Assembly: GCF_023283825.1 (NCBI RefSeq)
Contig: NZ_JAKILD010000012.1
Location: 85,095-149,094, forward strand
DNA length: 64,000 bases
Origin: Shewanella olleyana
Lineage (GTDB): Bacteria; Pseudomonadota; Gammaproteobacteria; Enterobacterales; Shewanellaceae
Direction of reading: 5' to 3'
Part shown: positions 16,325 through 23,864 of the stretch, piece by piece
How the letters are laid out: the number at the start of each line of letters is the position of its first letter
Position numbering within the stretch: the first letter of the stretch is position 1
Made by a program: the position numbers and the translations under genes
Notes under the pieces: generated by a model
What the model was told of the DNA's origin: nothing
Seen by the model: only the letters and a program-made list of their open reading frames with translations
Database searches by the model: none

Positions 16325-16369
16325 GCTATGTTAGCTATGTTAGCTATGTTAGCTATGTTAGCTATGTTA
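16325..16369. repeat. Five perfect 9-bp tandem repeats
   Basis: The unit GCTATGTTA occurs five times without change, beginning 32 bases after the recombinase stop codon. As 9 bases is three codons, it would not shift a frame if translated. It may be a slippage tract or a binding-site array. Confidence 0.85.
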
Positions 16370-16851
16370 AAGCTAAAGAGTTTATTTTTCTCCAAAGTCC
16401 CCTGTGCTGTTTTAATGGCATTAATTCCCTAAACCCACGTATATTTAGAGCTGGCTCTGCAAGTCCACAGTATTTCAACTATCTATATCTTTAATCGTTC
16501 AATATCCTTTTCTAAGCTTGAAAATTACCGAGGTCTTGCTATTACCGCATTAATTTATGGCAAACTTATGTATTTCGAAATTTAGCTCATTTAAAACTGG
16601 ATTACAGAGTTCAGTTTTGCCTAATACCTCAAATACACTCAATAAATTAGTTTGGCAGAGAATATTTTACTGTGGATTCAGGGATTTATTTTGTGCAAAT
16701 AGCTATTCAACCGTTTAGCGAAGTGAAGTGCAGATATAGTCGGTCAAAAGGAAAATTTTTAGATGAGAAATAACGCATGATTGACTTTAAAAGGGGGATA
16801 ATTAGAATGAAAGGTGGAACGGAAGTGGAACAGAATTGATTAGGTTTTCAA

Positions 16852-16877
16852 TTAGGCCTTTGAAATCAAAGGCCTAA
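16852..16877. terminator. 26-bp near-perfect palindrome, possible former tRNA terminator
   Basis: TTAGGCCTTTGA (16852-16863) and TCAAAGGCCTAA (16866-16877) are perfect arms around two bases. It lies just outside the left att copy, where the original downstream flank of the tRNA would have been before island insertion, so it may be the displaced tRNA terminator. The T-run is weak on both strands. Confidence 0.4.
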
Positions 16878-16881
16878 CAGA

Positions 16882-16915
16882 AAAATTGGTGGCCCTCCCA
16901 GACTCAAATTGATGG
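16882..16915. other. Island attachment site copy (imperfect tRNA 3' end)
   Basis: The sequence shares AAATTGGTGGCCC and TCCCAGACTC with the 3' end of the tRNA-Ile2 gene at 23558-23581, differing by one missing C between them and by drift beyond. It marks the distal boundary of the island integrated at the tRNA. Confidence 0.8.
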
Positions 16916-17029
16916 CTGAGGGTCACTGTTTATAGTCATTTTTTATATATTTTGTCTATATTGGTACATCTATTGGTACATCAACGTGAAGTGACATGTC
17001 AAAAAGATACTTACTGAATAAAAAAAATT

Positions 17030-17644
17030 TTAATTATTTTCCATAAATTGAGCACCAAACATCGTTTTTAGCTGTGGGATAGCTAACCCCCAGTAACGCC
17101 TCTCTAATTCAGTGATCTTGTTTCGCTTTAGTTCAAAGGTTTTCCAACGCATCCATTTAGGTTTTGGCCAGTAGGTTACTTGCTCAAACATGTTGTTTAC
17201 GTCTGGCCAATCATAGCCCCAAAGTTCTTTTCTAAGCTTTCTAATACGTCTCATTAACCTTTCTTGCGGCCTTTCACTTTGACAAGCGTAGTGTAAACCT
17301 ATACAACCACGGCAAGCGTAAGCGTATTTGATGGCGTATAGATGCTGCCGTGGTTTATTACAGTAAGGACAAGTAATGTACAGTTTGTTACTTGCGCTAC
17401 GATTGTCGAGTTCTAGCAGTATTCTGTGCGGGGTGTCGTTTATGTCAAACTGAAGATAACGCTTTCCTTGCTTGGTTTCTTTGCTTTCAAACTTTGAATG
17501 CTCTTCACTTAACTGATTGCTATGAAGAGTAAATAGCCCTAAAGGTCTCGTAAGCATATCCTTAAATATAATCGCCTTAATTTTGGGATATTCAGAAGTG
17601 TAGGGCCTAACTTGCGACCTACCGTAATGATGACCTTTTGGCAT
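17030..17644 (-). CDS. Zinc-ribbon protein of island type, 204 aa, unknown
   Basis: I place the start at ATG 17644 (GGAG seven bases upstream) rather than a TTG seven codons earlier. A zinc ribbon is visible in the middle: CPYC near residue 91 and CRGC near residue 111. The C-terminal third is very basic and helical (LMRRIRKLRKELWGYDW, later ELKRNKITELERRYWG). Together these predict nucleic-acid binding. Similar genes, from memory, occur near the ends of P4-like islands in Vibrio and Shewanella, without a known function. Confidence 0.6.
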   Translation of the reverse strand: MPKGHHYGRSQVRPYTSEYPKIKAIIFKDMLTRPLGLFTLHSNQLSEEHSKFESKETKQGKRYLQFDINDTPHRILLELDNRSASNKLYITCPYCNKPRQHLYAIKYAYACRGCIGLHYACQSERPQERLMRRIRKLRKELWGYDWPDVNNMFEQVTYWPKPKWMRWKTFELKRNKITELERRYWGLAIPQLKTMFGAQFMENN

Positions 17645-17896
17645 CCCATTCTCCAAGCGATTCAATAGTAAACTGTATAATTTTAAAGGGGGTAATTTAC
17701 CATTTTATCAATGTTAACAACATACTGTGTAATTATTGATTTATGATGTACCATTAACTTTTCGTGCGAAAAACAGGCTTTAAACTAGTATTTTTTAAGT
17801 TCAATATACTTCTAACCAACCACTTTTCTATTTAAGCTATTGAGCATCTCAAAGCACTTAATCCTATTAGTGAGGATGCAAAAGGACGTAAAATTT

Positions 17897-19165
17897 ATGA
17901 TTAATAAGGTGAAATTATCTAGAGCTTGGGCTTCGATTTGTATTAAATACCCCATATTTCAAATCTTTAGTTCTAACAGGATTTTCTCATTAGTTATTTT
18001 TCTAGTTTATTTAAAGTTACTAACTTTCTCCATTCTTTGGACTTTTGGCATACCTCAAAAACTACTTGGAATAACTGTAATCAATGGAGTTCCAGACGGT
18101 CTTTTTAGTGGAGTGATTGAAATATCTATCCTTATATTTTTAGGGATATCGCTACTTGTATGGAAAACATTATTTTCTTCATCTGAGTCAGAAAAAAAGA
18201 GAAGGACATGTAAGCTAGATGGCGTCAGTCAGATTGATGTATCAAAAAGAAAGGATTTTCATATTTATCCAATCGATGAAAAAGTAAATATTTCACTTTC
18301 TTTTGATTATAAAGAATTTTATAACTTTCCTAGTATTTTAGATGCGTCATATAAATGGATTGCGCTTGATAGGGATGAACTTTTTTTAGTAGAAGCAGGT
18401 TCATTAGATATACCAAAGTTGACACTAAAGACATTAAAATACGACAAAGAAGATAACTCTCTGAAGGTTGAACTTGGAGCAGCTAGTTTTTACGATATTT
18501 TTTACACGCATTACTCCCCAGATCTTCTAATATCAAGCCAATCTGCTAACGAGTCGAACAATTCGACATCTTTAAGAAGTTTATATGAACATTCAATATT
18601 AAAGTATTATGAAGAGGCTGATAATTTATTTTACTCTTCGGGCGTGTTTACCCCTTTAAGCTTGTTACCTAATCCTATTGGCATCTCAGGTATAGTTATT
18701 ATTAATACCCCTAATGGTTTTTTTGTAATACTTAGACGCAGAGGGGAGCATGAAATACTAGACAGAAATAGAATAGAGTGGTCTTTTGCTGGGCTTATCG
18801 AGGCGACTGATTGGGTACATACTAAAACTATACCTTTCACAGATTTTGCTTACTCAGAACTAAATGATGAAGTGACAAAAAAACTGCCAATATTAGAAGA
18901 GTATACTCCTAAAATTAGTACAATTGGCTTCGTACTTAATCCTGACTGTTTGTATCAACCAGAGTTATTTGTCACTGTAGAATATCAGCTAAACAATAAT
19001 TTATTTTGTGTTTTGAAACGCCAATTGGATAGAAAGCCAGAATTTTGCCTGATCCAAATTTCGCAACTGGAAGATAAGTTTAAATCGGCTGAAAAAATTA
19101 AAAGCCTATGCTTCTCTGGCTTAGAGTTATTGAAGCAATCAAGTTTTTATCCTATACAGGATTAA
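17897..19165 (+). CDS. Two-helix membrane protein with Nudix-like domain, 422 aa
   Basis: The start is ATG 17897, with AAAGGA about 10 bases upstream; other starts upstream have poor sites. Two transmembrane helices (about residues 30-52 and 70-92) are followed by a strand-rich linker. A Nudix-like region begins near residue 260: SGIVIINTPNGFFVILRRRG, then WSFAGLIEA and later SELNDEV near residue 320. This last matches the E-x-x-(D/E)-E metal-binding core of the Nudix box, although the Arg of the box is Ser. It is the only rightward gene of the island, hence probable cargo. A membrane-anchored nucleotide hydrolase or sensor in phage defence is a reasonable but unproven idea. Confidence 0.6.
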   Translation: MINKVKLSRAWASICIKYPIFQIFSSNRIFSLVIFLVYLKLLTFSILWTFGIPQKLLGITVINGVPDGLFSGVIEISILIFLGISLLVWKTLFSSSESEKKRRTCKLDGVSQIDVSKRKDFHIYPIDEKVNISLSFDYKEFYNFPSILDASYKWIALDRDELFLVEAGSLDIPKLTLKTLKYDKEDNSLKVELGAASFYDIFYTHYSPDLLISSQSANESNNSTSLRSLYEHSILKYYEEADNLFYSSGVFTPLSLLPNPIGISGIVIINTPNGFFVILRRRGEHEILDRNRIEWSFAGLIEATDWVHTKTIPFTDFAYSELNDEVTKKLPILEEYTPKISTIGFVLNPDCLYQPELFVTVEYQLNNNLFCVLKRQLDRKPEFCLIQISQLEDKFKSAEKIKSLCFSGLELLKQSSFYPIQD

Positions 19166-19169
19166 ACCG

Positions 19170-19742
19170 TTATTTAAATTTTATCCTACTGGTGCTGTAG
19201 TTTTTAGTTTGAACGGGTTTATAGCCTTTACCTCGCGCTTTAGCTAAATACGATATGCGCCAAATTGCTTTTTGGCGTGATTCAAAGTTGTCACGATGTA
19301 GGTTGTAATAACAGTTTTTAGGTGTGAATTCAGATCCGCCTAAATGCTGCTGCCAAATCTCTCTGACTTTTTCTAGTATCTTGATTGGGTGCCTTACCTT
19401 ATGACCGTCAATCATTAATACATAGTGGTAATGCTGTTGTTCTGCCTTTTCCATTTCACGACACCAGATATAGCCTATACGGTCACTTTTTACTTGATAG
19501 TTGCGAATTAACCAGCGGTGAAGCCTGCGGTTAAAAATGGTGATGATTTTATTATCGTTGGTATATTGGCTCATTCGTAAATCGAATCGGAGCAGGTGAA
19601 CCTTACTGTGATGGCTCATAATTGCATTAACTTGATTTATCATAGCTTTAATCGAATTAACCTCTAAACCGCTACCTTTGGAGTTAACCCACCAAGTTAC
19701 CTCATTTACAGTTATCGCTCGGTCATTGGTCACATAGGCCAT
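19170..19742 (-). CDS. YfjJ / inovirus Gp2-family protein, probable replication protein
   Basis: 190 aa. The central segment IGYIWCREMEKAEQQHYHYV contains the aromatic-rich H-x-H element of this family, related to HUH replication initiators. The N-terminal strand HLLRFDLRMSQYT and the C-terminal ISYLAKARGKGYKP are also family landmarks, as I recall them. YfjJ-like proteins are common in P4-like islands and filamentous phages. The size is normal for the short version. It converges with the Nudix-like gene, with only 4 bases between stops. Initiation of island replication is inferred. Confidence 0.7.
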   Translation of the reverse strand: MAYVTNDRAITVNEVTWWVNSKGSGLEVNSIKAMINQVNAIMSHHSKVHLLRFDLRMSQYTNDNKIITIFNRRLHRWLIRNYQVKSDRIGYIWCREMEKAEQQHYHYVLMIDGHKVRHPIKILEKVREIWQQHLGGSEFTPKNCYYNLHRDNFESRQKAIWRISYLAKARGKGYKPVQTKNYSTSRIKFK

Positions 19743-19974
19743 ATTACTTTTAAAACGAAGTGAATACTGATAAGGATATTATCAATTACCTAGTAATTTA
19801 ATGACTGTTACCCACTGCTAAAGCATTGTCTTATATAGGTTTGTTTGATTTTGCGAGTTCAATATTTAGGGTTAAAAACCAATAAATAGAGGTCATTAAC
19901 AATCAAGCTATAAGTTGCAATAGTTACATGGTGAGTGGTCAATAAGTACACTTCTGGTTTATACTCCATTTACT

Positions 19975-20009
19975 GCTGGTGGTGCGGTTCGCCAACTACA
20001 ACCACCAGC
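19975..20009. other. Large stem-loop between island genes
   Basis: GCTGGTGGT (19975-19983) and ACCACCAGC (20001-20009) are perfect arms around a 17-base loop. It lies between the replication-like gene and the DNA-binding gene. Candidates are a terminator-like stem or a replication origin or nick site. Confidence 0.4.
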
Positions 20010-20034
20010 AAGTTCAAATTAAAGCCTGCTTAGA

Positions 20035-20469
20035 TTAGCTCTGAGTGGGCTTTTTGCTTTCTATACGCTTCCGATACTCCTTGTCAGCTTCGTCCTTTTC
20101 CTTTTCGGCTTTTTGTAACCTTTCAAAAGCGTTCTTACAGCCATAGTAAGAACGATCCTTATAGCGTTTTCTGGCAATGGTTCTTGCGTCTTTATCTTGT
20201 TCCCAATCACAACTAAAGTGTCGCCTATCAATCCAGTACAGTGATTGTTTACGGCCATTGAAAACGCCTTTTTCATTACGAATTAACCAGTGTTGATAAC
20301 ACTCACCCGTTAACTGTTGTAGATAAGAACGTAATCCGCCGCCAAGCTTTTCACAGAGTTCATCACGAGGCGTCTTACCATTTTCGGCCAGTATTTGGAG
20401 TAGCTTATATGCTGGGCTAGTTGCTTCAGGTAGTGCGCCATTAGGTGCGGTATGTAATATTTTATTCAT
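20035..20469 (-). CDS. Predicted winged-helix DNA-binding protein of the island, 144 aa
   Basis: ATG 20469 has GGTGG upstream and overlaps the stop of the AlpA-like gene by 4 bases. The N-terminal half (about 20-75) is a predicted winged helix: SPAYKLLQILAENGKTPRDE, then LGGGLRSYLQQLTGECYQHW and a wing with NGRKQSLYW. The C-terminus is highly charged, Lys/Glu/Arg-rich and helical, likely a coiled coil. Coupled translation with AlpA suggests a regulatory pair. Confidence 0.6.
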   Translation of the reverse strand: MNKILHTAPNGALPEATSPAYKLLQILAENGKTPRDELCEKLGGGLRSYLQQLTGECYQHWLIRNEKGVFNGRKQSLYWIDRRHFSCDWEQDKDARTIARKRYKDRSYYGCKNAFERLQKAEKEKDEADKEYRKRIESKKPTQS

Positions 20470-20729
20470 AATTTCCACCCTTTATTCTGGCTACGTTGTT
20501 GAACTAGGCTGGTAACCAGTGCTTTGATTTGTTCAGGTGTTTGCTCGGCTATCATTGCGTTAATAACGGCTTCACATTCAGACTTCACAAATCCGACAGC
20601 TCTAGCCCCTAAACTGATAGGTGGTGGGAATAGGCCATCTTTAATGCGGTTGTACAGAGTGGATTTTGATAAGCCTGTTTCATTAATGACATCAGGCTTT
20701 CTGATGATTCTAGGTTGGGGTTGGTTCAT
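20466..20729 (-). CDS. AlpA-family transcriptional regulator
   Basis: 87 aa. The MerR-like helix-turn-helix reads IIRKPDVINETGLSKSTLYN, followed by the classic RIKDGLFPPPISLGARAVGF stretch. These are the hallmarks of AlpA regulators, which in P4-like elements activate or control excision and island promoters. The size is normal. The ORF overlaps the next gene by four bases (20466-20469), indicating an operon. Confidence 0.9.
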   Translation of the reverse strand: MNQPQPRIIRKPDVINETGLSKSTLYNRIKDGLFPPPISLGARAVGFVKSECEAVINAMIAEQTPEQIKALVTSLVQQRSQNKGWKL

Positions 20730-20831
20730 ATAAAAGTCCTTAGTGGTTGGTGAACTTTTATAGGTTAATATTAATCTAGTTTGATTTGGTGGCTGGCCAA
20801 AACATAGTTTGGCCAGCTTTGGCTAGCCAGT

Positions 20832-22052
20832 TTATTTAATTGTGAAGCGAGTTGAAAGCTGCTCTACTGCCTTTTTTAAATCTCTATTCAAATTACTAAT
20901 TTGTAATGGTTTATCTTCTTTATCGATTAAATTTAAGTCTATAAAAGCAGATTGAACAGCTTCTTTGATTTGAGAGTAGTTAGGTTTATTCCCTGTGTTC
21001 AATTGACCGCTTTTTCTTGATAATAGCAAGGCCATTATGGCTAATGAATCAATTAAGCTAGAATCAGGAGTTCTTATATCGCATTCTTGTTGTGAATTTT
21101 TTTGGGTTTTATAATTATCTAAAGATTTCGAGTTATTACTGTTATCTGTATTTAATTGGGTAATTATTTGGTCTATGTTTGACAGGACGTTCGTAGCCAA
21201 CTTTTCGTGTCCATGCTTCCATAGCCAGATAGCAAAACTTTCTTTAGTAATTAAGGTTAAATCATAATCGATACAACTGTCTCGAGTTACTACCTGTTTA
21301 TATATAACTATATCGGTTTCAGCTTGAGGCAATAAACGGTTTGAATTTATACCTATTTCAGCATAATCACTGGACTGGGAATTGTAGTTAATCCAATTAC
21401 TAGCTATTTCAATTTCATCAACTAAAACCTCTTTTATGGATTTAGCTTCTTCAACTTTGTCATAACTCAGTTCGGTATCAACTTCGATATCATAATAATT
21501 ATCTTGATTAGCATCTATAGCTTGTTGCGCCCGCATGTCCGCATCAGAATCTAGTATCGATTCCATATTCTTAATTGTTCCATAAGAATCAAGCCCTGTT
21601 GCAATTAGAGCGCAGTGTTCAGCTGTAAAGGCTTTTTTAAACTTATTAACTTTTTGAATATTTGTTTTAAAAGCCGGTGAAAAAAGGTCTGCTTTTTCAA
21701 TATGGCCCATATTTCGAAACCATACAGATAAACTTTCTCTTGTTAGCATTGTCAATCTAAAATCGAGACTATCCTGACATTCATCGGTATACCACTCTTG
21801 GTATAACCGTATATCTGTCTTGACTGCTGTATTGGGCTCATAAGAATCTTGATTATTTTTTAAATTTAGATAAGCAATGATGGTTTCACTTTTAAGAGCG
21901 TTGAATAAATCATTAGCTTCCCTATAGAGTTCATTCCAACCTTCATCTTCATCCAACATTAATTCTATACTGTTCAAGCTGTCAAATTCACTTAAATCTA
22001 ATGCGAATAATGTGGCTTCTTCTATAGTAAATCCTTGTTTATATTTACTCAT
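20832..22052 (-). CDS. Island protein with internal duplication, 406 aa, unknown
   Basis: Two homologous units are visible. Unit A (about 8-125) starts FTIEEATLFALDLSEFDSLN and ends with LTMLTRESLSVWFRNMGHIE. Unit B (about 140-290) starts FTAEHCALIATGLDSYGTIK and ends with LTLITKESFAIWLWKHGHEK. A separate C-terminal domain (about 335-406) contains SLIDSLAIMALLLSRKS and a helix pair; such tails occur in other island proteins. The protein is acidic with no membrane segments. No function is recognised. It sits between integrase and AlpA on the same strand. Confidence 0.65.
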   Translation of the reverse strand: MSKYKQGFTIEEATLFALDLSEFDSLNSIELMLDEDEGWNELYREANDLFNALKSETIIAYLNLKNNQDSYEPNTAVKTDIRLYQEWYTDECQDSLDFRLTMLTRESLSVWFRNMGHIEKADLFSPAFKTNIQKVNKFKKAFTAEHCALIATGLDSYGTIKNMESILDSDADMRAQQAIDANQDNYYDIEVDTELSYDKVEEAKSIKEVLVDEIEIASNWINYNSQSSDYAEIGINSNRLLPQAETDIVIYKQVVTRDSCIDYDLTLITKESFAIWLWKHGHEKLATNVLSNIDQIITQLNTDNSNNSKSLDNYKTQKNSQQECDIRTPDSSLIDSLAIMALLLSRKSGQLNTGNKPNYSQIKEAVQSAFIDLNLIDKEDKPLQISNLNRDLKKAVEQLSTRFTIK

Positions 22053-22147
22053 GTGCTACCCCTGTCACACCTCAAAAATATGTTGGGAAAATGCTGAGGT
22101 AAGCATTTTTCACCTAAGATGATCAGTCCTAGGCTATCCCAGCAAAT

Positions 22148-23386
22148 TTAACTTACGGCTTTTAAGCCTTTAGTTTTTGTAATAAAGAAAGATGCTTCTG
22201 CTTGCTCAATATGTTCAGACCACCAGCACATAAGCCTTCGTCTACGTTCCAAGTATTCTGCTCGGTTATAAGCACGCCTCACTTCATTCTTATCAACATG
22301 TGCTAAGGCGGCTTCAATGACATCTGGCTCAAAGCCTTGTTCGTTTAACGTTGTGCTGGCGAGTGCGCGTAAACCATGAGATACCAGCTCACCTGAAAAG
22401 CCCATGCGCTTAAGTGCGACATTCACACTTTGGCTATTGGCATGTTTCAATGGATCACGATGATTGGTAAATAGGTAACCTGTACCATCTGACATTGATT
22501 TAATGGTGTTGAGTAATGTTAAGGTTTGCTCTGTAAGTGGAATAGTGTGCGGCTTTTTCATTTTCATGCGCTCGGCAGGTATCACCCAAACATTATTATC
22601 GATATCAATATCATCCCAATGCGCGGAAGCTGCCTCAATAGGTCTTGTCATAGTATGTAGCTGCCATAAAATTAAGCATTGGGTTATACGGGTAACTCTG
22701 GCTTCTCTAATGGCTCGCATAAGCTCAGGTAAGCGTTCAGGCTTTATGGTCGGCATATTAGTTTTTTTGGCGGCAGGGAATAGCTTAGTGACATCTGATA
22801 GGTAATTAACTTCGATAATACCCTCAGCGACAGCGAGGCGCATAACTTCATTAATATAGCGGCATAGTCGGTTAACTGTTTCAAAGTTGCCCTTGTTTGC
22901 TATGGGCGTAAGCAAAGTAATAATTGTTTTTGGCTTGATGGTGCTGATTGGTACATTGGCTAGTTTTGGGAGTACGTGTTTAGTGACTGCTCGTAATGCG
23001 TGATTGGCAGTTTCCTCTTTAACCTTGGTTAGTTTTAGTTGATACCATTTGTTTGCCATTACCCCAAATGTATTTTCTATCGCTTCTTTTTTTTGTTGGT
23101 TTTGTTCGTCACGATGATCTTTAGGGTCAATATTATCCGCGAGAAGTTTACGGGCATCGTCTCTTTGTGACCTAGCTTTAGAAAGAGAAACATCAGGATA
23201 CTTACCCAAACCTAAATTGGTGCGCTTCTTTGTATATGGCTGTGAGTATTTCAATATCCATAACTTAGAACCGTTTGGCCGCACTCTAAGTTGTAAACCG
23301 TTGCCATCAGCAAGGGTATACTCTTTCTCTTTGGCTTTAGCCTGCTTTACCTGCGTATCGCTTAGTGGAGTGATGATTTTTGCCAT
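22148..23386 (-). CDS. P4-type integrase (tyrosine recombinase)
   Basis: 412 aa. An N-terminal DUF4102-type arm-binding domain (LSDTQVKQAKAKEKEYTLAD, LWILKYSQPYTKKRTNLGLG) is followed by a core-binding domain and a catalytic domain. The catalytic part has an arginine in MTRPIEA, SHGLRALASTTL, the histidine in ALAHVDKNEVR and the nucleophilic tyrosine in RAYNRAEYLERRRRLM. This is the usual layout of P4/CP4-57 integrases, which recombine at tRNA 3' ends. It starts about 176 bases from the tRNA-Ile2 gene and points away from it. It is expected to drive integration and excision of the island. Confidence 0.95.
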   Translation of the reverse strand: MAKIITPLSDTQVKQAKAKEKEYTLADGNGLQLRVRPNGSKLWILKYSQPYTKKRTNLGLGKYPDVSLSKARSQRDDARKLLADNIDPKDHRDEQNQQKKEAIENTFGVMANKWYQLKLTKVKEETANHALRAVTKHVLPKLANVPISTIKPKTIITLLTPIANKGNFETVNRLCRYINEVMRLAVAEGIIEVNYLSDVTKLFPAAKKTNMPTIKPERLPELMRAIREARVTRITQCLILWQLHTMTRPIEAASAHWDDIDIDNNVWVIPAERMKMKKPHTIPLTEQTLTLLNTIKSMSDGTGYLFTNHRDPLKHANSQSVNVALKRMGFSGELVSHGLRALASTTLNEQGFEPDVIEAALAHVDKNEVRRAYNRAEYLERRRRLMCWWSEHIEQAEASFFITKTKGLKAVS

Positions 23387-23524
23387 AATGTACCAATAAA
23401 ATTATTGCCAAAAGCTGTTGGTACAATCGATGGTACATCAAAGTTTGAGTTTTACAAATCGTCTTTAAGTCCTGCTGGACTTGATATTAGGAAGGAAACA
23501 AGGTGGTTACTGAATTTTTGACAG

Positions 23525-23551
23525 AAAAAAAGACGCTAATAAGCGTCTTTG
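23525..23551 (-). terminator. Terminator of the tRNA gene
   Basis: On the minus strand an AAGACGCT stem pairs with AGCGTCTT and is followed by a T-run, 11 bases after the tRNA 3' end. It lies within island DNA, so the island supplies the current tRNA terminator. Confidence 0.8.
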
Positions 23552-23561
23552 ATCCTAAAAT

Positions 23562-23638
23562 TGGTGGCCCCTCCCAGACTCGAACTGGGGACCTGACGAT
23601 TATGAGTCGTATGCTCTAACCAACTGAGCTAAGGGGCC
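23562..23638 (-). tRNA. ileX: tRNA-Ile2 (anticodon CAU, lysidine-modified)
   Basis: 77 nt with encoded CCA. The acceptor stem GGCCCCT pairs with AGGGGCC, and the TTCGAGTC T-arm and AGCTCAGTTGGTTAGAGC D-arm are normal. The anticodon CAT is at 23602-23604 (complement). The GGCCCCTTAGCTCAG start matches tRNA-Ile2 rather than elongator Met tRNA (GGCTACGTAGC in E. coli), so it should be modified by TilS to read AUA. Its 3' end is the island attachment site. Confidence 0.9.
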
Positions 23639-23802
23639 GACTTAAGATAGTCGTCACTATCGAAAGCGGTGGGAAGTATACGAAGTTTATTGGTACTTGT
23701 CACCACTGAATTTGCTAGAAATTCACTTCTTGGTATCGTTTGGTTATCTGTTAAGCAATTCATACAAGATCTGTGATAGATATCGCTGATTTATAACAAT
23801 AA

Positions 23803-23827
23803 AAAAGCCCGCAATAAGCGGGCTTTT
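23803..23827 (-). terminator. rpoD terminator
   Basis: AAAAGCCCGC and GCGGGCTTTT arms around a 5-base loop, with a T-run on the minus strand, 38 bases after the rpoD stop. Confidence 0.9.
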
Positions 23828-23864
23828 GTTGGATATTTCAAACTGTGTCTTATTCGAGTATCTA

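Larger units (their letters stand above)
16293..17029. other. Gap between recombinase and island end
   Basis: Contains five 9-bp repeats (16325-16369), a long palindrome (16852-16877) and the island-end att copy (16882-16915). No gene is supported in the rest. Confidence 0.5.
16882..23597. mobile_element. P4-like genomic island in tRNA-Ile2(CAU)
   Basis: About 6.7 kb between the tRNA 3' end and an imperfect copy of it. The content is typical of P4-type satellites: integrase beside the tRNA transcribed away from it, AlpA-type regulator, YfjJ/Gp2-like protein and several unknowns. One rightward gene (17897-19165) is the likely cargo. No transfer or capsid genes are present, so it would depend on a helper. 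The att copies have drifted, suggesting an old insertion. Confidence 0.8.

Noticed and set aside
23562..23638. Elongator tRNA-Met
   Set aside because: The anticodon is CAU, but the GGCCCCTTAGCTCAG acceptor and D-stem fit tRNA-Ile2 better.
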